Assembly: GCA_040506895.1 (NCBI GenBank)
Contig: JBEVVY010000001.1
Coordinates: forward strand, 1,178,001 to 1,242,000
Direction of reading: 5' to 3'
From: Sedimenticola_A sp040506895
GTDB taxonomy: Bacteria; Pseudomonadota; Gammaproteobacteria; Chromatiales; Chromatiaceae
Length of the DNA: 64,000 bases
Shown here: piece after piece, positions 40,866 through 49,650 of the stretch
Layout: the number at the start of each line of letters is the position of its first letter
Position numbering within the stretch: position 1 is the stretch's first letter
The notes under the pieces: model-generated
Database searches by the model: none
What the model was told of the DNA's origin: nothing
The model's input: only the letters and a program-made list of their open reading frames with translations
Translations under genes and position numbers: made by a program

Positions 40866-42437
40866 TTAGCGAACCAGGTCGTAGTTGTAGTCAGTGGTAC
40901 CCATACCGCGGGTCTCTTCGTCGAGACGTTCCAATACCGAGTTGACCAGCATCTTCAGCATGTACATGGCGCCCTCGTAACCCAGGGTGGTATCACGATG
41001 CATGTGGTGACGATCGAAGATCGGGAAACCGATGCGGATCAGTGGTACCTCGTGCTCCTTGCCCTTGTGCAGGGTGTCACGCTGGATGAACTTGCCGTAA
41101 CTGTTGCCGATCATGAAGTCCGGCTTGTTGGTGAACATCAGTGAACGGAAGTGCCACAGGTCCTTGCCGATATGTACCTCGCTGTTCTGACCGTAAGGAG
41201 ACTCGGAGAGTATCTTCTCCATTGCCTTCTTCCAGCGCTTGTTGGCGTGGTTACAAAGAACATGGGTAGGCTCTGCACCCAGTTCCATCAGGAACTTCGC
41301 CATTCCCATGACGAAGTCGGCATCGCCGTAGAGGCCGAACTTCTTGCCGTGCAGCCAGGCATGGCTGTCGGTCATCATGTCCACCAGGATGCCACGCTCG
41401 CGGGTCAGGGACTCGGGAATAGGCTTGCCGGTGAGCTCAGAGACCTTCATCAGGAACTCGTCGGTTGCACCGAGACCCATGGGGATGGCAACGTCGCTGG
41501 CATCCTGCTTCCAGGTATTCTTGGTGAACTTGCGGCTCTTGACGGACTGCCAAGGCTGCAGGAACAGAGTATCGATAGCGTTGGGCGCATCCTTGATCTC
41601 GTCGATGGTGGTGCCACCGTCGTACATGCGGTACTCGCCATCCGCCGGAGTATCCAGTACCTCGCTGGGATCACTCAGCAGGCTGTAATCCACACCCATC
41701 TCCTCCATCATGCGTTTCATCACACGATAGTTACCGAGGTAGGTCTCGAAGCCGGGCACGATGTTGATCTTGCCGTTGCTGCCAACCTCCTTGTCTTCCA
41801 TGTAGTTGAGGGTGAAGTAGCGCTGGATACCCTCGAACATATTGTCCCAACCGGTGGTATGGGAACCCACGAAACTCGGGGTATGCGCGAAAGGTGTGGG
41901 GAACTCCTGTTCGATATGCCCTTCCTTCTTGGCGTTACCGATAAAGGCGTTCAGATCGTCACCGATAACCTCGGCCATACAGGTGGTGGATACGGCGATC
42001 ATCTCGGGCTTGTAGAGCGCCTTGGCGTTCTCCAGGCCAGCGAACATGTTCTTCTGACCACCGAACACCGCTGCATCCTCAGTCATGGAGTCGGAAACAC
42101 AGGCTACCGGCTCCTTGAAGTGACGGTTGAAATAGGTACGGAAGTAGGCCACACAACCCTGAGATCCGTGTACATAGGGCAGGGTCTTCTCAAAACCCAG
42201 GGCACAGAGTACTGCGCCCAAGGGCTGACAGGCCTTGGCCGGGTTTACGGTAAGGGCCTCACGGCTGAAGTTCAGGTCCTTGTATTCGACGGTGGTACTC
42301 CACTGGAAGGTCTCTTCGATCTTGTCCTGTGGCACCTTCTCCTCGAACATCTCCTGCTTGTTCTTCAGGGTATCCTTGTATTCCTCTTCGCGGAACAGCG
42401 GATAGCTCGGCTTAATATCTTCGACTACTTGACTCAT
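40866..42437 (-). CDS. nifK: Nitrogenase MoFe protein beta chain
   Basis: NifK forms the alpha2-beta2 MoFe protein with NifD and shares the P-clusters. The 523 residues from the ATG at 42437 (GGAG before it) start MSQVVEDIKPSYPLF. P-cluster ligand Cys lie in KACQPLGAV, GSQGCVAYF and VSTTCMAE. FMIGNSYGKFIQRDT and a C-terminal DYNYDLVR are typical. It is the third gene of the operon. Confidence 0.98.
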   Translation of the reverse strand: MSQVVEDIKPSYPLFREEEYKDTLKNKQEMFEEKVPQDKIEETFQWSTTVEYKDLNFSREALTVNPAKACQPLGAVLCALGFEKTLPYVHGSQGCVAYFRTYFNRHFKEPVACVSDSMTEDAAVFGGQKNMFAGLENAKALYKPEMIAVSTTCMAEVIGDDLNAFIGNAKKEGHIEQEFPTPFAHTPSFVGSHTTGWDNMFEGIQRYFTLNYMEDKEVGSNGKINIVPGFETYLGNYRVMKRMMEEMGVDYSLLSDPSEVLDTPADGEYRMYDGGTTIDEIKDAPNAIDTLFLQPWQSVKSRKFTKNTWKQDASDVAIPMGLGATDEFLMKVSELTGKPIPESLTRERGILVDMMTDSHAWLHGKKFGLYGDADFVMGMAKFLMELGAEPTHVLCNHANKRWKKAMEKILSESPYGQNSEVHIGKDLWHFRSLMFTNKPDFMIGNSYGKFIQRDTLHKGKEHEVPLIRIGFPIFDRHHMHRDTTLGYEGAMYMLKMLVNSVLERLDEETRGMGTTDYNYDLVR

Positions 42438-42510
42438 GATGTTTCTCCTCCCGCGCCACCAATCTGTGGACATACGGGCCAGGTGAATTAATAAAACCGG
42501 TTGGATCCCG

Positions 42511-42543
42511 TCCTGTCGGCCCTAACACAAGGGGCCGACAGGA
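42511..42543 (-). promoter_or_regulatory. Perfect 12-bp hairpin between nifD and nifK
   Basis: The arms TCCTGTCGGCCC and GGGCCGACAGGA flank a nine-base loop. There is no T-run, so read-through is expected and the hairpin may stabilise the upstream message. Confidence 0.7.
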
Positions 42544-42551
42544 CTGAAGGA

Positions 42552-44033
42552 TCAGGCACCCGCGGCGGCAGCCTCAGGGGCTTCCTCGCTTTTCAGCCAG
42601 GGCGCTTCGATCTTGCTCCAGCAGGGGTTGTTCAGGGTCATATCCATGTCACGGGCAAAGATGGCGAAGCCGTCATAGCCGTGATAGGGACCGGAATAAT
42701 CCCAGGAGTGCATCTGGCGGAAGGGGATACCCATCTTCTGGAAGATGTACTTCTCCTTGATGCCGGATCCGATCAGATCAGGCTTGACCTTCTTCACGAA
42801 TTCCTCGAACTCGTAACCGGTCACATCGTCATAGATCAGCGTTGCGTTACCCATCTCCTTGATGGTGCGGTCGTAGTCGTCGTTGTGGGCAAACTCGTAG
42901 CCGGTACCGACCACTTCCATGCCCAGATCCTCGTAGGCTCCGATCACGTGACGTGGACGCAGACCACCCACGTAGAGCATCACCTTCTTGCCTTCCAGGC
43001 GTGGACGATACTTGGCGATAACCGCGTCGAACTCCGCCTTGTACTTCTCGATGACCTTCTCGGCATTGGCCTGAATGGTCTCGTCGAAGAACCCGGCAAT
43101 CTTGCGCAGGGATTCGGCGATCTTGGTTGGACCGAAGAAGTTGTACTCCATCCAGGGAATACCGTACTTCTCTTCCATGTGACGGGAGATATAGTTCATG
43201 GAGCGGTAGCAGTGCAGCAGGTTCAGCTTCGCCTTGGGAGTGTTCTCCATCTCGGCGATGGTGCCGTCACCGGACCACTGGGCGATTACACGCAGACCCA
43301 TCTCCTCTAGCAGGGTACGGGATGCCCAGGCGTCACCACCGATGTTGTAGTCACCGATAATGGTCACATCGTAATCGGTTGCCTCGAAGCTAGTATCGCC
43401 GTCGCGGTTGCCCAGTACCCAGTCACGTACTGCGTCGTTGGCGATGTGGTGACCCAGGGACTGGGATACACCGCGGAAGCCTTCGCAGCGCACGGGTACA
43501 ACAGGCTTCTCGATCTCGGCAGTGGTCTTCTTGGCCACCGCTTCGATGTCGTCACCGATCAGACCGATAGGACACTCGGACTGCACGGTGATGCCCTTGT
43601 TCAAGGGGAACAGGGTTTCGATCTCTTCCATGATCTTGGACAGCTTCTTGTCACCACCAAACACGATATCCTTTTCCTGGAAATCGGATGTGAAGTTCAT
43701 GGTGCCGAAGGTGTTGATACCGGTAGTACCGACATAGTAGTTACGGCGACCGGCGCGGGAGTACTGACCGCAACCAACGGGGCCATGAGAGATGTGGATC
43801 ATGTCCTTGATAGGACCCCACACCACACCCTTTGAACCGGCGTAGGCACAACCACGGATGGTCATAACGCCGGGCAGGGATTTGCGGTTGGATGTAATAC
43901 ACTTCTTGGACTGCTCAACTTCCTGATCGTTAACGGTCAGGTGCTTGGCGCGGTCCTTCTTAGCACTTTCTGGATAGACCTCAAGCACCTCTTGGATGAG
44001 GGCTTCTGTCTCTTCGCGTGTCATGTCTGACAT
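42552..44033 (-). CDS. nifD: Nitrogenase MoFe protein alpha chain
   Basis: NifD holds the FeMo-cofactor. The 493 residues from the ATG at 44033 (AGGAG seven bases before) start MSDMTREETEALIQEV. P-cluster Cys lie in RGCAYAG, GPVGCGQYSR and SECPIGLIGDD. The FeMo-co Cys lies in KLNLLHCYRSMNY and the His in RQMHSWDYSGPYHG. The length is normal. It lies 148 bases after nifH with a hairpin in between. Confidence 0.98.
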   Translation of the reverse strand: MSDMTREETEALIQEVLEVYPESAKKDRAKHLTVNDQEVEQSKKCITSNRKSLPGVMTIRGCAYAGSKGVVWGPIKDMIHISHGPVGCGQYSRAGRRNYYVGTTGINTFGTMNFTSDFQEKDIVFGGDKKLSKIMEEIETLFPLNKGITVQSECPIGLIGDDIEAVAKKTTAEIEKPVVPVRCEGFRGVSQSLGHHIANDAVRDWVLGNRDGDTSFEATDYDVTIIGDYNIGGDAWASRTLLEEMGLRVIAQWSGDGTIAEMENTPKAKLNLLHCYRSMNYISRHMEEKYGIPWMEYNFFGPTKIAESLRKIAGFFDETIQANAEKVIEKYKAEFDAVIAKYRPRLEGKKVMLYVGGLRPRHVIGAYEDLGMEVVGTGYEFAHNDDYDRTIKEMGNATLIYDDVTGYEFEEFVKKVKPDLIGSGIKEKYIFQKMGIPFRQMHSWDYSGPYHGYDGFAIFARDMDMTLNNPCWSKIEAPWLKSEEAPEAAAAGA

Positions 44034-44122
44034 AATCATCTCCTCTCCTGCCACCACTAATCTGTGGATGCACAGGCAATGGAAAAAGTTTTCAGTACTG
44101 GCCTTATTGGCCTCGCCCCGCT

Positions 44123-44144
44123 GCTCCCCCGAAACCGGGGGAGC
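44123..44144 (-). promoter_or_regulatory. Perfect hairpin between nifH and nifD
   Basis: An 8-bp stem (GCTCCCCC/GGGGGAGC) with a six-base loop stands after nifH. No T-run follows. Such a structure can raise nifH message levels over nifDK. Confidence 0.65.
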
Positions 44145-44181
44145 AAATCAATGCAAGGCGATCACAAAGGAACTACATGAA

Positions 44182-45060
44182 TTAAGAGGCCTCGGCAGCC
44201 GCGGTCTGACCCACGATGCTCTCGTCTTCCTCTTCCATGATGCCGAACTCCATCAACAGGTCTTCCAACTCGTCCATGGTGCAGGGCTCAGGAATGACCA
44301 GCAGCTCGTTGTCGATAACCTTCTGGGCCAGGGTGCGGTACTCGTCCGCCTGCTTGGCAGCGGGGTCGTACTCGATAACGGTCATACGACGGATCTCGGC
44401 ACGCTGTACCACGTTGTCGCGGGGAACGAAGTGGATCATCTGGGTACCCAGCTTGGCAGCCAGCGCCATGATCAGCTCGTCCTCACGATCGGTGTTACGG
44501 GAGTTACAGATCAGACCTGCCAGACGCACGCCACCGGAGTTGGCGTACTTCACGATACCCTTGGAGATGTTGTTGGCGGCGTACATGGCCATCATCTCGC
44601 CGGATACAACGATGTAGATCTCCTGGGCCTTGTTCTCACGGATAGGCATGGCAAAGCCGCCGCATACAACGTCACCCAGTACGTCGTAGAAGACAAAGTC
44701 GAGATCATCTTCATAGGCGCCTTCCTCTTCCAGGAAGTTGATAGCGGTGATTACGCCGCGACCAGCACAGCCAACACCAGGCTCAGGACCACCGGACTCA
44801 ACACACTTGATGTCGCCGTAGCCGGTCTTCAACACATCTTCCAGCTCCAGGTCTTCGACGGTACCGGCCTCAGCAGCCATCTCCATGATGGTGTTCTGGG
44901 CCTTGGAGTGGAGGATAAGACGGGTGGAGTCAGCCTTTGGGTCACAACCAACGATCATGACTTTCTTACCCAGTTCGGCCAGACCAGCCACCAGGTTCTG
45001 GGTAGTGGTAGACTTACCGATACCGCCCTTACCGTAGATTGCACATTGACGCAGCGCCAT
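44182..45060 (-). CDS. nifH: Nitrogenase Fe protein
   Basis: NifH delivers electrons to MoFe protein with ATP hydrolysis and serves in cofactor assembly. The 292 residues from the ATG at 45060 start MALRQCAIYGKGGIGKSTTT with the P-loop. The [4Fe-4S] ligands are Cys98 (GVGCAGRG) and Cys133 (VVCGGFAMP). Arg101, next to Cys98, is the site that DraT ADP-ribosylates. It heads the operon nifHDKT-fdx-nafY-(DUF6129)-lrv-trpD2-unknown behind a perfect sigma-54 promoter. draT is divergent. Confidence 0.99.
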   Translation of the reverse strand: MALRQCAIYGKGGIGKSTTTQNLVAGLAELGKKVMIVGCDPKADSTRLILHSKAQNTIMEMAAEAGTVEDLELEDVLKTGYGDIKCVESGGPEPGVGCAGRGVITAINFLEEEGAYEDDLDFVFYDVLGDVVCGGFAMPIRENKAQEIYIVVSGEMMAMYAANNISKGIVKYANSGGVRLAGLICNSRNTDREDELIMALAAKLGTQMIHFVPRDNVVQRAEIRRMTVIEYDPAAKQADEYRTLAQKVIDNELLVIPEPCTMDELEDLLMEFGIMEEEDESIVGQTAAAEAS

Positions 45061-45142
45061 GTTAATTCTCCTTACTAATTGCCTTGTTTGATGACTTAAT
45101 AGTTGTGACTGCATGTAAAAGTCACTCGGTCATTCCCAAAAT

Positions 45143-45158
45143 TGCAAGGCATGTGCCA
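45143..45158 (-). promoter_or_regulatory. Sigma-54 promoter of nifHDK
   Basis: On the minus strand TGGCAC-ATGCC-TTGCA is a perfect -24/-12 element, about 83 bases before the nifH start. Confidence 0.92.
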
Positions 45159-45226
45159 ACAAGGAAAAATATCTATAAGACACTGTTATTAATGGATATT
45201 TCCTGATGTCCTATAATTTGAAACAG

Positions 45227-45242
45227 GGTCGCATTTACTACA
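45227..45242. promoter_or_regulatory. Imperfect NifA site upstream of nifH
   Basis: GGTCGCATTTACTACA matches TGT-N10-ACA except that the first T is G. It shares TCGCATTT with the perfect site of nifE and lies about 77 bases from the nifH -24/-12 element. It lies just before draT. Confidence 0.6.
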
Positions 45243-45258
45243 AACCCCCGCAGAATGT

Positions 45259-46104
45259 ATGGATGATCACAGACAAACAGAGTCCCGACAGGCCACCCTG
45301 CCGGCCCATGCCAGGCTGCCGGTAAACCGCTGCAATCTGCCTGCGGTGATTCTAGGCGGGCTCACCTTTCAGGAGAACCCTGCCCCACTCCATATCGATG
45401 GTGTGAACGAGCTGCACGAAGCGTTCTTCAGCGGTCTGAAAAGTGTCGACAGTAAGCAGCGAAGAGCGGAAAACTTCGGCGACTACATGCGCTCCAGCTT
45501 TCTGCTGGATAATCTTGAAGAGGCGGGTTTCGACGAGAACTCGCCGGGAAGAAAACGCCACCGCGCAAACTATCTGCGCATACTGCGCGGCTGGCATTTC
45601 GATGCGGATGGTAAAGAGGCAGCCGTACTGAAGAGCTGGGTCGAATCCCGCTTTGGACTGCTGCCGAGAAACCACGGCGGACCACTGACGGATTTCAGTT
45701 CGCGCAACTACCAAGCCTACCTGACAGCGCGCGCCGAAGGGCTCTACAACGCCAACGCCCTCGAGTCTCAACTGGACCTGCTGTACTCATACTGCCAGTA
45801 CGAGATCAAACAACTCTTTCCCAATAAGCGCCATATCACCCTGTACCGGGGTGTAAACCGTATTGAAGAGCACGAAGTGCTGGAACAGCCTGACAAGCAC
45901 CACTACCTGCTGGTACTGAACAACCTCAACTCCTTCACCAAAGATCGTGAACGCTCCGATGAGTTTGGCGACTATATCCTGGAGGTAAAGGTACCGCTGG
46001 CAAAGCTGCTCTACTTCCCTGGGCTGCTGCCTGGACAACTACAAGGAGAGGAGGAGTACCTGGTGATCGGGGGTGTTTACCAGGTAAAGGCTACACCTTA
46101 CTAG
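45259..46104 (+). CDS. draT: NAD+-dinitrogenase-reductase ADP-ribosyltransferase
   Basis: DraT inactivates NifH by ADP-ribosylating Arg101 when ammonium or darkness/energy loss signals arrive. The 281 residues show the R-S-E pattern of ADP-ribosyltransferases: Arg in ITLYRGVNRIEEHEV (about 200), Ser in LNSFTKDRERSDEFGDY, and EEEYLVIGG near residue 270 with the catalytic Glu. It is divergent from nifH with about 200 bases between. Its partner DraG is encoded 8 kb away, not next to it. Confidence 0.92.
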   Translation: MDDHRQTESRQATLPAHARLPVNRCNLPAVILGGLTFQENPAPLHIDGVNELHEAFFSGLKSVDSKQRRAENFGDYMRSSFLLDNLEEAGFDENSPGRKRHRANYLRILRGWHFDADGKEAAVLKSWVESRFGLLPRNHGGPLTDFSSRNYQAYLTARAEGLYNANALESQLDLLYSYCQYEIKQLFPNKRHITLYRGVNRIEEHEVLEQPDKHHYLLVLNNLNSFTKDRERSDEFGDYILEVKVPLAKLLYFPGLLPGQLQGEEEYLVIGGVYQVKATPY

Positions 46105-46250
46105 TCGACGAATTGATAATTTTCTTCCACATCGCAAAGCAGACACATCCCCTAACGGCAAATTTGTCTCTAAAAACACCCATATGGTGTGTAGCTCACT
46201 ACACCATAAAGAATGACCACGACTAACTGTCCGTCTGCAGCGCAGGGAAC

Positions 46251-47555
46251 TCAGATCAACTGTTGGGCAATAAGTCGTGCCGGGTGCATGACCTCGATCT
46301 CATGGTCCGCCTCGCGAGCACCCGTTGACAGGTGCAGGGCACAGGTGAGGTTTGTACTGATAAGTATATCGGCCCCACTCTCCACTAGGGCACTTACCTT
46401 TTCATCCCGTGGTGGTTCTGCAAGCTCTGGCTGAGTCACCATTTTGGTGCCTCCTGCTCCGCAACACATGTTGTTGCCGGGGAGCGGGACGACCTCCAGT
46501 CCCGGGATATTTGCCAGTAAATCGTAGACCACTTCCTGGTTCTTGAGCACATTGCGCTGACTGCACGGCTCGTGAACCGCCACCCTTGCCTTCAGTTCCC
46601 GGAATGGCAGGCTGCCTAGTTCTTTTGTACCCACCAGAAAGTCCATCACGTCTATCGTCGACAGGGCGTTTGGCGACTCGTCTCCGCCATCATCGTTCAA
46701 TAAGGCAGGGTATTCATTCAGGAAAGCACCACATCCACTGGCGTTATAGATGACAGAACTGACACCGCTCTCGGTAATGGCATCAATATTCTTCCCTGCA
46801 CAGCCTTTGGCTCGCCCCATCTCGCCGTTATGGGCATAGATAGCACCGCAGCATGTTTGATTCTCCAAAACACGCACGTCGTAGCCCAGGCACGTCAACA
46901 ACCTGATCGTCGCATTATGTGTCTGGGTATCAATGATGTTTGATACGCAGCCGGTGAACAGCACCACCTCTCCCCGGTGCTCAGGAATTTTCGTCTGGCT
47001 GTAGTCGGGAACCGGCATTGACACGAGGGGCACCGGCAATAGCTTTTCAAACTGCCTGAAATCGCCTTTCAGCGGAAACTTCTTAACAACTCTCTGCATC
47101 CCGCTGCGCTGATAGATATGAGCCAGGGTGTTCAGCAGTCGCTGTGCTGATCGTCGGTCAGCCACCCAGTCAAGCAGCAACTTGATCGCCCACCCACTGT
47201 ACGGCTTGTGATCTATCGCCTCCATTGCCTGACGATAAAGCTCGTTATAATCCATCTTGGACGGACACACCGTCTCGCAGGCCCTGCAGAGCGTACAAGC
47301 ACCCAGCGCCTCCAACTCTTCATCGTCCAGGACATCGTTCTTTATGAGCACCCGCTCTATCAACCGGATTCGGCCACGAGGACCATAGATCTCCTCCGCC
47401 TTTACCCCATAGGTGGGGCAACTGTTAACGCATACTCCGCAACTGACGCAATCCCTTACCTCGGGGATATAGGGTCCAATCGACATCTCGCCACCTTCGG
47501 AAAAGAAGGAGAAGTCCGGGCCGGAGGAGTGGTAGTCAAAGCCGAATTCATTCAA
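46251..47555 (-). CDS. GlcF-like Fe-S oxidoreductase subunit
   Basis: The 434-residue protein has two [4Fe-4S] motifs (CVSCGVCVNSCPTYG at about 37-51 and CTLCRACETVCPSKM at about 90-104) and two Cys-rich CCG domains (TCCGAIYAHNGEMG and MCCGAGGTKMV). This is the layout of GlcF, LldF/HdrD-type subunits that pass electrons between a flavoprotein and a quinone or thiol system. No flavin subunit is adjacent. The ATG at 47555 is used; MSIGPYIPEVRDC (residue 24) is an alternative with a better ribosome site. Confidence 0.8.
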   Translation of the reverse strand: MNEFGFDYHSSGPDFSFFSEGGEMSIGPYIPEVRDCVSCGVCVNSCPTYGVKAEEIYGPRGRIRLIERVLIKNDVLDDEELEALGACTLCRACETVCPSKMDYNELYRQAMEAIDHKPYSGWAIKLLLDWVADRRSAQRLLNTLAHIYQRSGMQRVVKKFPLKGDFRQFEKLLPVPLVSMPVPDYSQTKIPEHRGEVVLFTGCVSNIIDTQTHNATIRLLTCLGYDVRVLENQTCCGAIYAHNGEMGRAKGCAGKNIDAITESGVSSVIYNASGCGAFLNEYPALLNDDGGDESPNALSTIDVMDFLVGTKELGSLPFRELKARVAVHEPCSQRNVLKNQEVVYDLLANIPGLEVVPLPGNNMCCGAGGTKMVTQPELAEPPRDEKVSALVESGADILISTNLTCALHLSTGAREADHEIEVMHPARLIAQQLI

Positions 47556-47576
47556 ATGCGTGTACTCCGAAGATGG

Positions 47577-47969
47577 TCATGAAAGTCGCGCGGCAAAAAG
47601 TGATTCCCGCAGGTGCTGCTTAAAGGCTTTCATCACAGGCTTCGGTATTACCTCTTCCGCACGCAGTCGCAATGTATGGATCTCATCCTTCCACTGATTT
47701 CTCGGATTGGCCATGGCCATCCCTATTGCCTTGTGAACCCGCTGATCGAAATGAACTCCCATCAGGTTGGAAGTCATTTCATAAAGCGGCTTGATCATCG
47801 ACTGTTCTGTCTCACCCATCTTGCATTTGCCATCCAGGATCTTGAGCATCACAGCCGTGATGCAATCCACGTGCAGGGGTTCAAATGCGCGATCTGATGC
47901 CCACTCCAATGCAACCCGATTGATATGCATAGCTGCCTCTTGATGATGTAGCTGATCTGCCGCCATCAT
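47577..47969 (-). CDS. Small helical protein, unknown
   Basis: The 130 residues are mostly helical and have no metal motif (AVMLKILDGKCKMGETEQSM, then KAIGMAMANPRNQWKDEI). It lies between the DUF3144 gene, which it overlaps by four bases, and the GlcF-like gene. I do not recognise the family. A start at MHINRVALEW (residue 14) is possible. Confidence 0.6.
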   Translation of the reverse strand: MMAADQLHHQEAAMHINRVALEWASDRAFEPLHVDCITAVMLKILDGKCKMGETEQSMIKPLYEMTSNLMGVHFDQRVHKAIGMAMANPRNQWKDEIHTLRLRAEEVIPKPVMKAFKQHLRESLFAARLS

Positions 47970-48205
47970 GCCCCCAACTCCTGCATGGTCTCCTGCATCA
48001 TCTTGCGGTATTGATCGCAGTAGTATTCGATGGCGTCGGCCTGCTTATCCTCGGCACCGTCGGTCTCGTAAAAGAAGAAGGTGTTGTAGCGTGCGGCAGC
48101 GTACATGAAGGCCGCGCTCAAAAACGGCATGGCCCACTCTTCACTCAGTTCGTTGGCCAGATGAATGAACTCGTCTGCCACCTCATGGAAATCGGATTCC
48201 TGCAT
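47966..48205 (-). CDS. DUF3144-type small protein
   Basis: From the ATG at 48205 the 79-residue protein starts MQESDFHEVADEFIHLANEL and has the AAFMYAAARYNTFFFY and EYYCDQYRKMMQETM blocks of the DUF3144 family. Function unknown. It heads the three-gene unit with the 130-residue unknown and the GlcF-like gene. A NifA site lies upstream at 48340, shared with the divergent SIR2-like gene. Confidence 0.75.
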   Translation of the reverse strand: MQESDFHEVADEFIHLANELSEEWAMPFLSAAFMYAAARYNTFFFYETDGAEDKQADAIEYYCDQYRKMMQETMQELGA

Positions 48206-48246
48206 TACGCGTTCCTCTGTCGGTTGATATACATAATCCAATCATC

Positions 48247-48262
48247 ATCACATTCCGTGCCA
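48247..48262 (-). promoter_or_regulatory. Weak sigma-54 element before the DUF3144 gene
   Basis: On the minus strand TGGCACG is a perfect -24 half, but the -12 position reads GA instead of GC (TGGCACGGAATGTGAT). The NifA site at 48340 lies about 85 bases upstream. Confidence 0.4.
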
Positions 48263-48339
48263 ATCCAGCGGGGAATCGATAACCGCTTTAAAAACAAAGC
48301 AGCCCGTCTATTTTCGGTGTGGAGATAACCACCAAGATT

Positions 48340-48355
48340 TGTCGCAAACGCGACA
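48340..48355. promoter_or_regulatory. NifA upstream site between DUF3144 and SIR2-like genes
   Basis: TGTCGCAAACGCGACA is a perfect TGT-N10-ACA palindrome. It lies about 73 bases upstream of the plus-strand -24/-12 element and could serve both directions. Confidence 0.85.
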
Positions 48356-48419
48356 ATTCGAGCCTTCATGGGCCAGACGAAACAGGCTAACCCCCTGATT
48401 CCATGCGCTCTTGCCGCTT

Positions 48420-48435
48420 TGGCCTGGCTATTGCT
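48420..48435 (+). promoter_or_regulatory. Sigma-54 promoter of the SIR2-like operon
   Basis: TGGCCT-GGCTA-TTGCT has correct GG/GC spacing, about 73 bases before the start at 48509. Confidence 0.82.
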
Positions 48436-48508
48436 TCAAGTGAATAAATAGCAGCAGCTGTCCACCACCCAGTGGTGTGCGGTCAGAAAACAGAACAGGA
48501 GTGAGCAG

Positions 48509-49402
48509 ATGGCCAATACAGATCTTCAATCCATCATCCAGGGCATCAAGGAGGGGAAGATCGTCCCCTACCTCGGTGCGGGTGCACTGAAGGGATCCAC
48601 CAATACGGAAACCAACGAACCCATACCGGCAGATAGTGACAGCCTTATCCTTGCCATGAACAACGGCAAGCCGATGGCACCACGTCTAATGTACGAATTT
48701 GCGCGTGCCGCCATGGATGTGGAACTGAAAAGGGGCAGAACAGCGGTGAACCGTTTTCTCGATACCACCTACGGTGATACCGAATGGACCCGTGCGCCGA
48801 TTCACGACTGGATTGACGAGATAAAGCCCAACTACGTGGTGGACATCAATCGGGACACCCAGCTGCAACAAAGTTATAACGACACCCCCCACACCCTTAT
48901 CCGCGGTATCGCCAGAACGATGGGCACCGATTATCGCTTCCGCATTCACCACTACGATGGGGAGAAATACTCGGAGACGGAGATTGATCAGAACGAGGTT
49001 GACCCCAGTCTTCCCATTCTCTTCAAGCCCATGGGCAGCCCCCTTCCGGACGCCACCTATGTGGCATCCGATGCGGACTACGTGGACTACATCACCGAAC
49101 TGATGGGTGGTTTCGCCATACCGGACTACCTGAAGGAGTACCGCAAGAACAGGCAGTACCTCTTCATCGGCCTACGCATGAACCGCGATACGGAACGCAT
49201 GGTGCTTTCCGATATCATCTATGCCGCAGACGAGCCGGCGGGTTGGGCACTAATTCCCGAGCCCAATGACAAGGAGCGTAGATTCTGCGCCAAGATGAAC
49301 ATCGAGATCATCGAGGCCGATGTGGATGACCTGCTAACCGCTGCTGGATATACTCACCCCGTATCGGAAGCGCTCAGCGCAACCCAGGACATTGGCTGTT
49401 AG
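48509..49402 (+). CDS. SIR2-like domain protein of the nif cluster
   Basis: The 297-residue protein starts MANTDLQSIIQGIKEGKIVP followed by YLGAGALKG, the glycine-rich NAD-binding loop of SIR2-type (SIR2_2, PF13289) domains. DWIDEIKPNYVVDINRDTQL, RFRIHHYDG and YLFIGLRMNRDTERM fit the Rossmann core. It is not a typical sirtuin: the catalytic HG pattern and zinc Cys are not evident. It leads an operon with a Cys-rich protein and a hemerythrin, behind a sigma-54 promoter and NifA site. A role tied to NAD, and thus to DraT, is inference. Confidence 0.75.
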   Translation: MANTDLQSIIQGIKEGKIVPYLGAGALKGSTNTETNEPIPADSDSLILAMNNGKPMAPRLMYEFARAAMDVELKRGRTAVNRFLDTTYGDTEWTRAPIHDWIDEIKPNYVVDINRDTQLQQSYNDTPHTLIRGIARTMGTDYRFRIHHYDGEKYSETEIDQNEVDPSLPILFKPMGSPLPDATYVASDADYVDYITELMGGFAIPDYLKEYRKNRQYLFIGLRMNRDTERMVLSDIIYAADEPAGWALIPEPNDKERRFCAKMNIEIIEADVDDLLTAAGYTHPVSEALSATQDIGC

Positions 49403-49413
49403 GAGACACTGAC

Positions 49414-49650
49414 ATGGGAACTTTCATGGCCTGCAAGGGCAAGAGTGCATGCCGGGATGACGGCACACGCTGCCTCACCTGTGGCAGAAGCCTGGAAGAG
49501 ATCACCAGGCTCCGGGAGTTGATCGACGGGCTCTCCACCCTCGCCCTCGACCAGCAGTACTACAACCTGAATGACTATCTCAACTACGTGATCAACAAGA
49601 CCGCCAAGACCATCGTACACCGGCAGAAGGGAGAGATCAGTGCTGACTGA
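49414..49650 (+). CDS. Small Cys-rich protein of the nif cluster
   Basis: The 78 residues have a four-Cys motif near the N-terminus (MACKGKSACRDDGTRCLTCG, pattern C-x5-C-x6-C-x2-C) followed by a helix with EEITRLRELIDGL. The cysteines could bind zinc or an Fe-S cluster, similar to DUF1289-type proteins. GGAG lies eight bases before the ATG. It lies between the SIR2-like gene and the hemerythrin and overlaps the latter by 11 bases. Confidence 0.65.
   Translation: MGTFMACKGKSACRDDGTRCLTCGRSLEEITRLRELIDGLSTLALDQQYYNLNDYLNYVINKTAKTIVHRQKGEISAD

Noticed and set aside
41151..42491. 446-codon open frame opposite nifK
   Set aside because: It mirrors nifK, whose sequence and motifs are certain; no independent start signal is seen.
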